This document shows, piece by piece, positions 9,496 to 18,536 of a stretch of DNA of 35,582 nt. Each line of letters begins with the position of its first letter. Position 1 is the first letter of the stretch. The notes under the pieces were generated by a model. The model was not told the DNA's origin. It saw only the letters and a list, made by a program, of their open reading frames with translations, and did not search any database. The position numbers and the translations under genes are program-made. Source of the DNA: Candidatus Poseidoniales archaeon (GTDB lineage Archaea > Thermoplasmatota > Poseidoniia > Poseidoniales > Thalassarchaeaceae); the NCBI GenBank assembly GCA_028821675.1, contig JAPKFG010000005.1, forward strand, positions 1 through 35,582, given 5' to 3'.

Positions 9496-9517
9496 TCATA
9501 TACGGGGAGTAGGTCGG
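9496..9517 (+). promoter_or_regulatory. promoter-like element TCATATACGGGGAGTAGGTCGG upstream of the eL41-like ORF
   Basis: Nearly identical to 25776-25797 upstream of the uL3 operon; TATA-like core about 25 nt before the ATG at 9526. Confidence 0.65.
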
Positions 9518-9525
9518 CCGGATTG

Positions 9526-9633
9526 ATGAAGCGGGGAAGTCGTGCCTGGAAGAAGGCCGGCAATCAGCGATGGAAGTGGCGTCGCAAGAAACTTCGTCGC
9601 CGCCGAGCTGCCCGCAAGCAGAACAAGCAGTGA
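9526..9633 (+). CDS. rpl41e: ribosomal protein eL41-like peptide
   Basis: 35 aa, below the ORF-track cutoff: MKRGSRAWKKAGNQRWKWRRKKLRRRRAARKQNKQ; C-terminal part resembles the eL41 pattern (KWRxKRxRRLxRKRRK). Confidence 0.65.
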   Translation: MKRGSRAWKKAGNQRWKWRRKKLRRRRAARKQNKQ

Positions 9634-9693
9634 GATGCGCATCGCATCACCGCTCGGTTGAAATATCGTTGCCGTCGGCCGTTGTTTACTCTT

Positions 9694-9766
9694 GGGGGTA
9701 TAGTATAGCCTGGTAGTACTACCGGCTCCAGACCGGTGGAGGGGGGTTCGAATCCCTCTGCCCCCA
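9694..9766 (+). tRNA. tRNA-Trp(CCA), no intron
   Basis: GGGGGTATAGTATAGCCTGGTAGTACTACCGGCTCCAGACCGGTGGAGGGGGGTTCGAATCCCTCTGCCCCCA; anticodon stem ACCGG/CCGGT, anticodon CCA. Confidence 0.94.
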
Positions 9767-9795
9767 CCTCTTCTAGTCGTGTGAGCGTTGGATTC

Positions 9796-12030
9796 ATGGT
9801 ATGTCCGCGCGCACGCGTACACATGGGACCAATGCGTGCACCCCTCGCCATGGTCCTCTCGTTGTTACTGACCTTGCCTATGATTGGCACAATCGCCCCT
9901 CCTACAGATGATGGATTTGAGACTCTCGACGGCGCACAACTCATTCATGCCGATTGGACCACTGATATTCCTGAACACCAACCACTGGTATGGAACACAG
10001 GCCCTTGGTGGACGTGGACCAGTCTGGATGAAGATAGAAATGGCATACATGACAGTCTTCAATGGTCGATTGGAACCGTTTGGGTGGGACTCTCATACGA
10101 CCATACCCCGACGGCTGAAGATGAGGGGCGCTTGACAGATCTCGGATTCACACCCAAGTTGGTAGTCCCGGCCGTAGATGCGATTCTGATTGGTGCTGTT
10201 GATGCTTCCAACGTCACCCAATTGTCTAATATTGATGGTGTTGTGATGGTCGAGCGATATGGTGAGATAGTCTTCTACGGTGATATCCAAACTCCAGCAG
10301 TCAAAGCCCGCAATTCCACAGAATACCCTGAGAGTGCATGGCAATTGGGCGTATCTGGCTATGGCGTCAATATCGCACTGACTGATACGGGTGTGGACAG
10401 TGAACACCCCGGATTGGAAGGTAAGCACATAGCGGGATATGATGCGGTTTGTTTCATGCACACCGATCCAACATGCGCTCCCACTGCGCGTGAAGATGAT
10501 GGTTCGTTTGATCCTGATGATGGTAATCAGCACGGCACTGCTTGCATGGGCATGGCATCTGCTACGGGCCTAGAGGCTGACGGGACTCAATCAGATTACT
10601 ATGGCAGCGCACCGAATGCAACCTTGGTCGATGTGCGAATTGGCACTGATGTTGGCGCAGGTCCCTTCGAGAATTATCTCATTCCGCAAGAATTCTACGA
10701 ATCTGCGATGAACGGCGTCCAGTGGATTATTGACAACCGAGATACGGCTTGGCCCGGTGTGAACGAGTCCATGCATGGTATTGACATCATCTCGTTGTCT
10801 TGGGGCATTACCAGCCATGAGAGTGGTGGTAGCGATGGAGAGGACATGCACAGTCGCATTCTCAACGAAGCCACCGAAGCAGGTGTGACAGTCAGTGTTG
10901 CGGCCGGAAATGATGGGCCTGACAACGATGGACTGTCAGGCATGGGTTCCTCTTCGCTTTCAATCACCGTGGGTGCAACCGACGACAAGAATACCATCGA
11001 TCGAAGTGACGACACGGTCGCTGGCTACTCTTCACGCGGAGAGCGACGAGACAATGGCGATGGCAATCCCGTGAACGAATTGAAGCCAGAAATCTCTGCA
11101 CCTGGTACGAATATTATCCAAGCCGAAGGATGTGTCACAAGTGGTGGCTGCACCAATTTTTTGGGACTCGGTGATGCCAGCGAGAACACCTACACTGGTC
11201 GCGGTTCGGGAACCTCCTATGCGACCCCTTCTGTCACCGGTGTCATCGCTCTGGTTATTGAGGCCAATTCTGATCTTAATCCGATGGCGATTAAAGAGGT
11301 CCTCAAGCAAACTGCAGAGCGCCGAGGGACCGCCTCTAACCCTGACGTTGACCCATATTGGAATCGAGACTTCGGATACGGGATGATCGATGCTCGCGCA
11401 GCCGTCGAACTCGCCTTACATCTCGCCGAGACAAATCAGAGTTCAAGTATTGACTGGACCATTCAGAACCACATGTTGAACGTCACCAATTCGGATGGCA
11501 AGGTCATTATCACCGGACACTCATGGACGCAATCCGATGTCATTTCAGCCGTTCAGTACCGAATTGGTGATGGTGCTTGGAAGGAGGCAACCTACGAAGC
11601 TGTGCCTGAGGAACTAGGCCCCTTGATGCCCTTCAACTGGACCGTGGCGCTCGATTTATTCAGTGTTCCATCTGGAGAGCAGGTTATCGAGGTTCGTGCT
11701 ATTCGAGGCGCTCAGCATTCCTTGCCAGTCCTCGTTGAAGTCACTGGCAGTGACTCATCCTCCTCACAGGGCCTATCGATGCTTGTCGTCATCGGAGGTA
11801 GTCTTGCTCTCATCGCCATCTTTGGTGTTATCATTGGATTTCTCATGATGCGGCAGGGTTCAGCAATGCAGGGTGAAGAAGAGGAAATTTTTGAGGCTGA
11901 ACTTCTACCTGAGGAAGACTTCTCCGCCCTAACGGTTGCTGAATTGAAGAAACGATTGTCTGAACAAGGTTTGTCGGTTTCTGGAAATAAAGCCGAATTG
12001 ATTGACCGATTAATCACTCAAACCGCTTAA
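9796..12030 (+). CDS. secreted, membrane-anchored subtilisin-like serine protease (S8) with C-terminal TM and cytosolic SAP-like domain
   Basis: Catalytic motifs DTGVDSEHPG, NQHGTACMGMA, GTSYATPSVTG; TM LSMLVVIGGSLALIAIFGVIIGFLMM; tail LTVAELKKRLSEQGLSVSGNKAELIDRL. The track start at 9736 overlaps tRNA-Trp; 9796 or 9823 is preferred. Confidence 0.9.
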   Translation: MVCPRARVHMGPMRAPLAMVLSLLLTLPMIGTIAPPTDDGFETLDGAQLIHADWTTDIPEHQPLVWNTGPWWTWTSLDEDRNGIHDSLQWSIGTVWVGLSYDHTPTAEDEGRLTDLGFTPKLVVPAVDAILIGAVDASNVTQLSNIDGVVMVERYGEIVFYGDIQTPAVKARNSTEYPESAWQLGVSGYGVNIALTDTGVDSEHPGLEGKHIAGYDAVCFMHTDPTCAPTAREDDGSFDPDDGNQHGTACMGMASATGLEADGTQSDYYGSAPNATLVDVRIGTDVGAGPFENYLIPQEFYESAMNGVQWIIDNRDTAWPGVNESMHGIDIISLSWGITSHESGGSDGEDMHSRILNEATEAGVTVSVAAGNDGPDNDGLSGMGSSSLSITVGATDDKNTIDRSDDTVAGYSSRGERRDNGDGNPVNELKPEISAPGTNIIQAEGCVTSGGCTNFLGLGDASENTYTGRGSGTSYATPSVTGVIALVIEANSDLNPMAIKEVLKQTAERRGTASNPDVDPYWNRDFGYGMIDARAAVELALHLAETNQSSSIDWTIQNHMLNVTNSDGKVIITGHSWTQSDVISAVQYRIGDGAWKEATYEAVPEELGPLMPFNWTVALDLFSVPSGEQVIEVRAIRGAQHSLPVLVEVTGSDSSSSQGLSMLVVIGGSLALIAIFGVIIGFLMMRQGSAMQGEEEEIFEAELLPEEDFSALTVAELKKRLSEQGLSVSGNKAELIDRLITQTA

Positions 12031-12055
12031 GGGCAAGAGGCTGTTCCGGCCGACC

Positions 12056-13207
12056 ATGGCCGACTTTTCCGACCGCGTACTGGCGATAGAGCCAACGGGC
12101 GTGCGAAAGATGTTCGATATGGCGGGTGACGATGTCATCTCCTTCGGATTGGGTGAGCCTGATTTTCAACCACCTACAGAGGCCATCGATGCCATGTGCC
12201 GTGCGATGCGAGATGGCCACAACAAATACACAACCACCGCCGGATTGCCCGCACTTAGGAAACGGGTTGCCGAAGATTGGGCCTCGGTCCAACCGGGTCT
12301 TGATGAGCGCAACGTGTGTATGACCATGAGTGGGACAAATGCACTTCTCTGCTGTTCTTTGGCTACCCTCAATCCGGGCGACAACATTCTGCTGCCAGAG
12401 CCCTACTTCCCATTGTATGCTCCAGATGCGACCTTGTGTGGCGCTGAACCTCGATTCTATCCCTGCCTGTTCGAACATGAATTCGTCCCGCAGATTGAAA
12501 CCTTGGATACCTTGGTTGATGAGAATACCAAGGCCATCCTCTTCAATTTCCCTAGCAACCCTACAGGGGCGACCATCACAGTTGAGCAACGCGACGAATT
12601 GTTGGATTTCGCCCGTAGACACAATCTGTGGATTATCAGCGATGAAGTATACGATCGTATCATCTACGGTTCCGAACACGTATCGTTTCTAGGAACCGGA
12701 TACGACAAACTTCTGTTGGTCAATTCATTCTCGAAGACATTCGCCATGACCGGTTGGCGAATTGGCTACATTCTTTCGACCAATCTTGAGGCCATGAAGC
12801 AACTTGTCAAGTTGCAATATTATGTGACCGCATGTAGCAATGATGCAATGCAGTACGCCGTTTTAGCGGCCTTTGAGGAGGCCAATGATTATCCAGCTAT
12901 GATGACCAAGGAATTCCTAGCACGTCGCGACCTCATATGTGGGCGCCTGAATGCCATGGACGGTGTTTCTTGCCATGTTCCTGAAGGTGCATTCTATGTA
13001 TTTCCCAAGGTCTATGTTCCTGGGATGAATTCAGAGGAAGTCGCCATCGAATTGCTCAAGGGCGGTGTTCTTTGCTCTCCAGGAACTGCTTTCGGAGAAT
13101 CTGGTGAAGGTCATCTTCGCTTTGCATATACAATTGGTCGCGAAGACATATCACTCGGGATGGACAAGGTTGAGATTGTTCTCAACAAACTCCGAGATGT
13201 TGCCTGA
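12056..13207 (+). CDS. PLP-dependent class I/II aminotransferase
   Basis: 383 aa; ISFGLGEPDFQPP, FNFPSNPTGA, ISDEVYD, NSFSKTFAMTGWRIGY (PLP Lys). Confidence 0.92.
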   Translation: MADFSDRVLAIEPTGVRKMFDMAGDDVISFGLGEPDFQPPTEAIDAMCRAMRDGHNKYTTTAGLPALRKRVAEDWASVQPGLDERNVCMTMSGTNALLCCSLATLNPGDNILLPEPYFPLYAPDATLCGAEPRFYPCLFEHEFVPQIETLDTLVDENTKAILFNFPSNPTGATITVEQRDELLDFARRHNLWIISDEVYDRIIYGSEHVSFLGTGYDKLLLVNSFSKTFAMTGWRIGYILSTNLEAMKQLVKLQYYVTACSNDAMQYAVLAAFEEANDYPAMMTKEFLARRDLICGRLNAMDGVSCHVPEGAFYVFPKVYVPGMNSEEVAIELLKGGVLCSPGTAFGESGEGHLRFAYTIGREDISLGMDKVEIVLNKLRDVA

Positions 13208-13216
13208 GGTGGGCCA

Positions 13217-13840
13217 ATGTCTCTGGGTGCGGATTTGACCCGTCTTATCGCCGGGTTGCTCATTGGAATGATTATTCCTCGCCTTCCCCTCATGTTTTTT
13301 ACACGATTCATCAATATGGAGCGTCATTTGACACCACATCCAGATCCAATCCCTGTCGGCATTCCTCTGATACAGAGACTGTTGCTCATGCGTCGCGTAC
13401 ACGCAATGTGTTGGATCATCGCCGCTTTGCCCTTGATTATGGGCCTCCTAATCATCAAATCTTCACCGGAGCCATTTGCTCTAGGCATAGTTGCCGGTGT
13501 ATCTTGGTTTGTCATTTCTCGGGCAATTCCGCAATACCCGAACAGTGGCTTCGGCATTCTCCCTCTCTCCCTCATTCAAGATATCAACAATCTGCGCGAA
13601 CCAGAAACAGATTGCTGCCAAAGTCAATTGTTGCAATGGGAGGTCCGCGCCATTCGTTGTCTTCATTGCCGCAGCGTGGCCATGAATGTCCCTCGTCCCG
13701 ATTTGGGTCGAATGCGTTCGGATGGGCTACTGATGGGCTCGCTTCGAATTCTTTTGATGGATGGTCGTTCACCCTTCCCACACGACTCAATCGTCGATCA
13801 AGGCGTCGAGTTCCTCGGCGAGGTCACTGAAGAGGAATGA
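13217..13840 (+). CDS. hypothetical membrane protein
   Basis: 207 aa, hydrophobic N-terminal half, follows the aminotransferase closely; CLHC motif in the C-terminal part. Confidence 0.6.
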   Translation: MSLGADLTRLIAGLLIGMIIPRLPLMFFTRFINMERHLTPHPDPIPVGIPLIQRLLLMRRVHAMCWIIAALPLIMGLLIIKSSPEPFALGIVAGVSWFVISRAIPQYPNSGFGILPLSLIQDINNLREPETDCCQSQLLQWEVRAIRCLHCRSVAMNVPRPDLGRMRSDGLLMGSLRILLMDGRSPFPHDSIVDQGVEFLGEVTEEE

Positions 13841-14896
13841 TTCGTCTTCCTCTTCCTCATCTTCAGGAATTTCTTCGATTTCATGGACGTCACTCCCAGT
13901 GCCTTCTGTGGTTTCTCCTGGAGCCGGCAAACCAACCGCTTCTTCCTCATCAGGATACAGATTCACCCAATCCTCCTCGTTGCCAATCAACCATTTCGGT
14001 GGATCTTGTTCACCCCCTCCAAGGACAGCCATCGTGGTGAAAATCGCTAATGGCAAAAGCGACAGTGCCACCAACAGATCGAGGAAACTGGATTCGGGAA
14101 TATCGACGTCTATTGGTAGGATTGCGTTCATGAATCCTCGTTCGACCTCAACATCCTGCCATCTCCCATAATCGAGTCCTAGTCCTTGGAAGGCAATATG
14201 TACGATGAATCGCTCAATTCCCCACAACAGTAAGACAGGGAATAGCCAACCTAGTTTGGTCCGATCGACCAGAATTCGTCTGGCAATTGCGGCGACTCCG
14301 ACGACCTTTGAGGCAAACTTTGGAAAGATTCGCAAACCCACCACCAATCCAGCGAGGTATACTAGTAGAGCCAGTTCGAGTAATCGCCGGTCCTGTAGCC
14401 ATTCGCCGGGGACGAATCTCAGGACCAGAAGGGGCAGCATGATGAGAACAATCTGCAGTGGTGCGGCAAGCAATTGCAGACCACCGTGTACCTCAAGCAA
14501 TGGCCGTCCATTCACCTTCACTTCCTGATGTACGATGCGGGTCACTTTTCCATAAGGTGACTGTGTGAGATTGAGCCGCGCTCTGTCGACCAGGTCCGCA
14601 TCACGCTTTCTTGTGGTCAACCCCAGAATTGCCCACCATCCACCAGCATCAGCCACCCGATTAGGCATGTATCCACCCACGGCCAAACCAAGAATCAATG
14701 AAATGATTCCGTACATCATTGCGGCAGTGATAATCCACGGCAGTAGATTGATCTGCAATGAAAACGTGTATGTGTCCCAATCGACGTCTAGAATGTATGT
14801 GGCCGTAAATGCAAGAATCGGTGCAACGAACACCTGCAATCCGACCACAATGGTCAGCCACATCCGCTCAATCAGCGTACTTTTTCCCAGTGACAA
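13787..14896 (-). CDS. multi-pass membrane protein with acidic C-terminal tail
   Basis: 369 aa, several TM segments, tail EIEEIPEDEEEEDESFLFSDLAEELDALIDD. Confidence 0.75.
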   Translation of the reverse strand: MSLGKSTLIERMWLTIVVGLQVFVAPILAFTATYILDVDWDTYTFSLQINLLPWIITAAMMYGIISLILGLAVGGYMPNRVADAGGWWAILGLTTRKRDADLVDRARLNLTQSPYGKVTRIVHQEVKVNGRPLLEVHGGLQLLAAPLQIVLIMLPLLVLRFVPGEWLQDRRLLELALLVYLAGLVVGLRIFPKFASKVVGVAAIARRILVDRTKLGWLFPVLLLWGIERFIVHIAFQGLGLDYGRWQDVEVERGFMNAILPIDVDIPESSFLDLLVALSLLPLAIFTTMAVLGGGEQDPPKWLIGNEEDWVNLYPDEEEAVGLPAPGETTEGTGSDVHEIEEIPEDEEEEDESFLFSDLAEELDALIDD

Positions 14897-14940
14897 CGGT
14901 ACTGTTGGCCCCTCTGGGTATCAAGAGTGTGTCGGCAGAA

Positions 14941-15024
14941 AAGGTTGGTGAGGATGGGATTGACCCTGCGTCTTGATTCGACCGGAACGGTTTACCCTGT
15001 CTTAGACAGGGTTCAACCAACCTT
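14941..15024. other. structured intergenic element: 9-bp outer stem enclosing several hairpins
   Basis: AAGGTTGGT (14941-14949) pairs with ACCAACCTT (15016-15024); ACCCTGTC-TTA-GACAGGGT (14994-15012) is a perfect 8-bp hairpin; smaller GGG-ATTGA-CCC and ACCG-GAA-CGGT hairpins lie inside. Confidence 0.5.
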
Positions 15025-15059
15025 AAGACCGGCTCGCGATTGGCGAAGTTGTGATTACG

Positions 15060-18000
15060 ATGAAGAATGGCCAAACCACCCTTATGTTCCTCGTACTGTG
15101 TTTTGCCTCTCTCGCTCCAATGCTTGTTCCTCAGGCTGAACTCTCATCGTTTGAAGTTCAGGATACGTCCGGTCGGGATTTAATCGATGTGACGATTGTC
15201 GACATCGGCGTCGGTAATTCATCTGATGCCGCTGAGACTTGGATTCAACCGGGAGGTGACACCATGGATTACCTTCTCCGAGGCACACGATATGCGGCGA
15301 ATATCACCTTCAAGAATGCCGGAACAGGATTCTCCTCGGTTGCTGCCATTGGAACTTTGGAAGCCATTCATCCAATTGGTCACGTCATCCAAACCTGGAC
15401 CTTCAATCTCTCTCTTGCCGGTGGCCAACAGGATGTTCAAATCATTGAGTGGGTGCCCAATGCTGCACACAGCATCGTCGATGACGATGGGACGTTACAT
15501 GGTGGCATCATCTTCCGCGGTACGATTCAAACCACTGTCTCGGGTTTGGAGAATCCTGATGCGGAAGCAAACAACATCTACGAAGAGCAAGTCCCTATTG
15601 CGTTGTTGCACGATCCTATGGAGGGAACCTACACGTCCAACACCCCTATCTGGCTCCCATTGTCCTACACCGATCGGCAACAGCACACGGTTTATGGTGG
15701 AGGTACAGATTGGCAGACCGACAATTCATCTGCTGCAATAGGCAGCAAACATTGGCGCATTTCGGACCCGGGTGGTGGCAATTACGCTTCAAACACGGTG
15801 GACATGCTGAAATTGGGTTGGATTCCGACCGATGGAAGTTGTAATGATCCAGGGCACGGCATTGGATATGGTAGTATTGACTCGGATATTGAGAACGCCT
15901 ATGGTGTCCCCTTCTGTTGGCTCAACATTCTAGATTCGGATTACCGTTCAGTACATTGGGTGACTCAAGCATGGGGTTCGATGGCTGCAGGGGATGAGAT
16001 GGCCATGGAAGCGCTTCGTGGAATGAATACCATTGAAGAGCTCAACATGACCCAAGCCGGTATCTCAACAGCAGAGAATGATTGGACGCAAGTCATCTGG
16101 AACATGACCGACGTTCACAACGACAATTCTTACACGATTTCTTACTCAAAGATTGCCGATGCTTCAGGTGCAAACTCTGGAATCCACATCGACGATTTCA
16201 TTCTGTTTGCCGTCGAAGTGGTCGATGAATACACCATCACCCTCGATTGTGATGATTTGCTTCCCAACGCCTACGTTGTGATCCCTGCAGACCCCAACCC
16301 CCCATCCTTGTATTGTCATCTCACCAACAATGGATACAGAGAGGTCAATCTAAACATCTACACTGAGGTCTCGAATCAATCTTGGATGAATACCTATCCA
16401 CTCCGAATCGATAGCGACAACATGCTTGATCACGACAATTACGTCACTTTGAATCCTCTGGATGGAGAATCCACCACGTCGTTCTGGGTCAATCTCACTG
16501 TGCCCGAAGGAGCGAACGTTGAGACTCTCAATTGGACGATTTCATTCACGGACGATTACAATAGCCAAACCATGGGAGAGATGGTTCTTCCTGTCTCGGT
16601 TTCCTCTTCGTTTTCAGTTCGTCTGGACCAAGTTACACCTACATATCCAGCATTGACTATGGAGCCCGGTACCACAGGCGATATTCAGGTGAAGGTCAAA
16701 AATACGGGTAATCAATTGGCGGACTGGACACTTGGTGCCTACTTCGATAGCACACTATGGGGTGCACCCAACCTTGAATGGTACGAGGATTGGGATGGTG
16801 ATGGCAATGAAACACAACTGATGCAGATGTCCCTTGTCAAGGGCGAGGAGCGATTTGTTACTGCTCGCTTCCACGCGCCTGTACAAAATCCACCTGGGAT
16901 GGTTGAAATTTCCCTATTCGTTCAGGGTGTTGCTCCCGCTAATGCACAATCGGTTGAGAGAATTTACATCGATATTCCTGCGGTACAGGATGTCACGGTT
17001 TCCGCCTATGAATCGTCGATGACCGCATTGGCGGACGGCAATCTACGAACCATGTCCGTCACAATACGAAATGAAGGTAATTCGGCCGAGATTTTCGATC
17101 TGTCACTCAACGCAGACTGGCATATCGGTGCATCTCTGGCGACTCAAGTCACTGAGCTAATCGAGCCATTCGGCCAAGAGGTTGACATTACAGTCATCAT
17201 GCAGATGCCACAGGGCCTGATGCCGAATTTCTATCCAATCACGGTGACTGCTACTTCACAGACAGATTCAACTTACAGTGAAAATGGCCTATTCACCCTT
17301 GAAGTTCCAACGACATACATTGTTGAAGTTGAGGACAAGGATCTCACGGGTCAATCCTTTTCAGCGGGCGTCGAAGCGCGAACGATGAATTTTGAGATTT
17401 TCAACCACGGCAACGAGATCGATGCCTTCAACATTGGATTGCAGATGGATGACGGTGTCATCGCTGAGATTTCTAGTGGTGCCACGGATGCCCGTACCAT
17501 CTACATCGAACCTCAAACCTCGACCAATGTCACCCTGAGTTATTCATTCTCCTCTGGAGTTCAAGGCATGAAAGAACTCATTGTCACAGCCACCAGCGTC
17601 AAAGGAATTGACGACGGACAGACGGTCACATCTTCAGGTGTTGCCAATTTCCAAGTCGGTTCTCTGGGTTGGATTCGACTGACCAATGGACCATTGGTTC
17701 ACATCACGGAACCTGGTCCACACATGCTGTCTGTGGAAGTCCACAATCAGCACCCAAATGCGAATCAAGAGATTCATCTCAGTGTAACCGTGAATGATGA
17801 TGCGGTATGGAACTTGAAATCCGTCCGTGTGGTCACTGCCGATCGTCAATTTGAACTGGCCCCTGATGCAAAGCGCATCATCAATATCGAAGTCTATGTT
17901 ACTGAGCAAAATCTCATTAATTTCATTGAAGATTCAATGATTTTCACTGCAACACTGAAGGTTGACGCAACCGATGACAACACAGAGATTTCGATGGATT

Positions 18001-18458
18001 TCACTGCCGATCGATACATATCAGCAGCCGATTCTGATGAATCTGGTAGTTTTGGCGCAATCGCAAAGAATATCGCATACTGGGCGGCTGGACTCCTTTT
18101 CATTCTCGCTCTCGGCGTCGTCTTGGTGAAGATTCTCATTTCCACGGAGCATGAGGATGAAATTTCGTCTCTAGGTGGTTATGAGTCCAGTTTGGGTCTG
18201 CCAGATGCACCTACGCTCCCAGATGCACCGACTCTTCCCAGTGCAGATACAACGGCCAATTCGATGTACGGAGGCGCACAAGAGTTGTTCGCACAACCGG
18301 TGATGCCCACGCCACCAACCCCTGAACCATCCACGTTAGAACCGGCAGCAGCCCCATCTGGTCCTCTATTACCGGCCACAGGACTGCCTGAAGGATGGAC
18401 CATGGAGCAATGGGAACACTACGGAGAAGAGTATCTTCGCCGCCAAGGCGATGCATGA
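15060..18458 (+). CDS. large secreted/cell-surface protein with repeated beta-sandwich (NEW3/CARDB-like) domains and C-terminal TM
   Basis: Signal peptide MKNGQTTLMFLVLCFASLAPML; repeated NxGN/VxxxNxG segments; TM AYWAAGLLFILALGVVLVKI; C-terminal GLPEGWTMEQWEHYGEEYLRRQ. Track start 15051 is an alternative. Confidence 0.8.
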   Translation: MKNGQTTLMFLVLCFASLAPMLVPQAELSSFEVQDTSGRDLIDVTIVDIGVGNSSDAAETWIQPGGDTMDYLLRGTRYAANITFKNAGTGFSSVAAIGTLEAIHPIGHVIQTWTFNLSLAGGQQDVQIIEWVPNAAHSIVDDDGTLHGGIIFRGTIQTTVSGLENPDAEANNIYEEQVPIALLHDPMEGTYTSNTPIWLPLSYTDRQQHTVYGGGTDWQTDNSSAAIGSKHWRISDPGGGNYASNTVDMLKLGWIPTDGSCNDPGHGIGYGSIDSDIENAYGVPFCWLNILDSDYRSVHWVTQAWGSMAAGDEMAMEALRGMNTIEELNMTQAGISTAENDWTQVIWNMTDVHNDNSYTISYSKIADASGANSGIHIDDFILFAVEVVDEYTITLDCDDLLPNAYVVIPADPNPPSLYCHLTNNGYREVNLNIYTEVSNQSWMNTYPLRIDSDNMLDHDNYVTLNPLDGESTTSFWVNLTVPEGANVETLNWTISFTDDYNSQTMGEMVLPVSVSSSFSVRLDQVTPTYPALTMEPGTTGDIQVKVKNTGNQLADWTLGAYFDSTLWGAPNLEWYEDWDGDGNETQLMQMSLVKGEERFVTARFHAPVQNPPGMVEISLFVQGVAPANAQSVERIYIDIPAVQDVTVSAYESSMTALADGNLRTMSVTIRNEGNSAEIFDLSLNADWHIGASLATQVTELIEPFGQEVDITVIMQMPQGLMPNFYPITVTATSQTDSTYSENGLFTLEVPTTYIVEVEDKDLTGQSFSAGVEARTMNFEIFNHGNEIDAFNIGLQMDDGVIAEISSGATDARTIYIEPQTSTNVTLSYSFSSGVQGMKELIVTATSVKGIDDGQTVTSSGVANFQVGSLGWIRLTNGPLVHITEPGPHMLSVEVHNQHPNANQEIHLSVTVNDDAVWNLKSVRVVTADRQFELAPDAKRIINIEVYVTEQNLINFIEDSMIFTATLKVDATDDNTEISMDFTADRYISAADSDESGSFGAIAKNIAYWAAGLLFILALGVVLVKILISTEHEDEISSLGGYESSLGLPDAPTLPDAPTLPSADTTANSMYGGAQELFAQPVMPTPPTPEPSTLEPAAAPSGPLLPATGLPEGWTMEQWEHYGEEYLRRQGDA

Positions 18459-18500
18459 TTCTTCTCGGCGGCTTTATGAAGGCATCCTTGGTGGGCTGGT

Positions 18501-18515
18501 CGCCCCGTAGGGGCG
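18501..18515 (+). promoter_or_regulatory. 5'-leader hairpin CGCCCC-GTA-GGGGCG upstream of the thermosome gene
   Basis: Perfect 6-bp inverted repeat with GTA loop, 21 nt before the ATG at 18537. Confidence 0.7.
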
Positions 18516-18536
18516 TAACACAGGTGGTAATGGAAA

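Noticed and set aside
9526-9822. 108-aa and 126-aa minus-strand ORFs over the eL41/tRNA-Trp region
   Set aside because: They cross a tRNA gene and have no domain features.
14868-15074. Possible tRNA or minus-strand ORF in the 14941-15024 region (9-bp acceptor-like stem, CCCTG-TCTAAGA-CAGGG anticodon-like arm)
   Set aside because: No valid T-arm or D-arm can be placed, and position 33 would be C instead of U, so it is not a normal tRNA; kept only as a structured element. The 68-aa ORF has no support.
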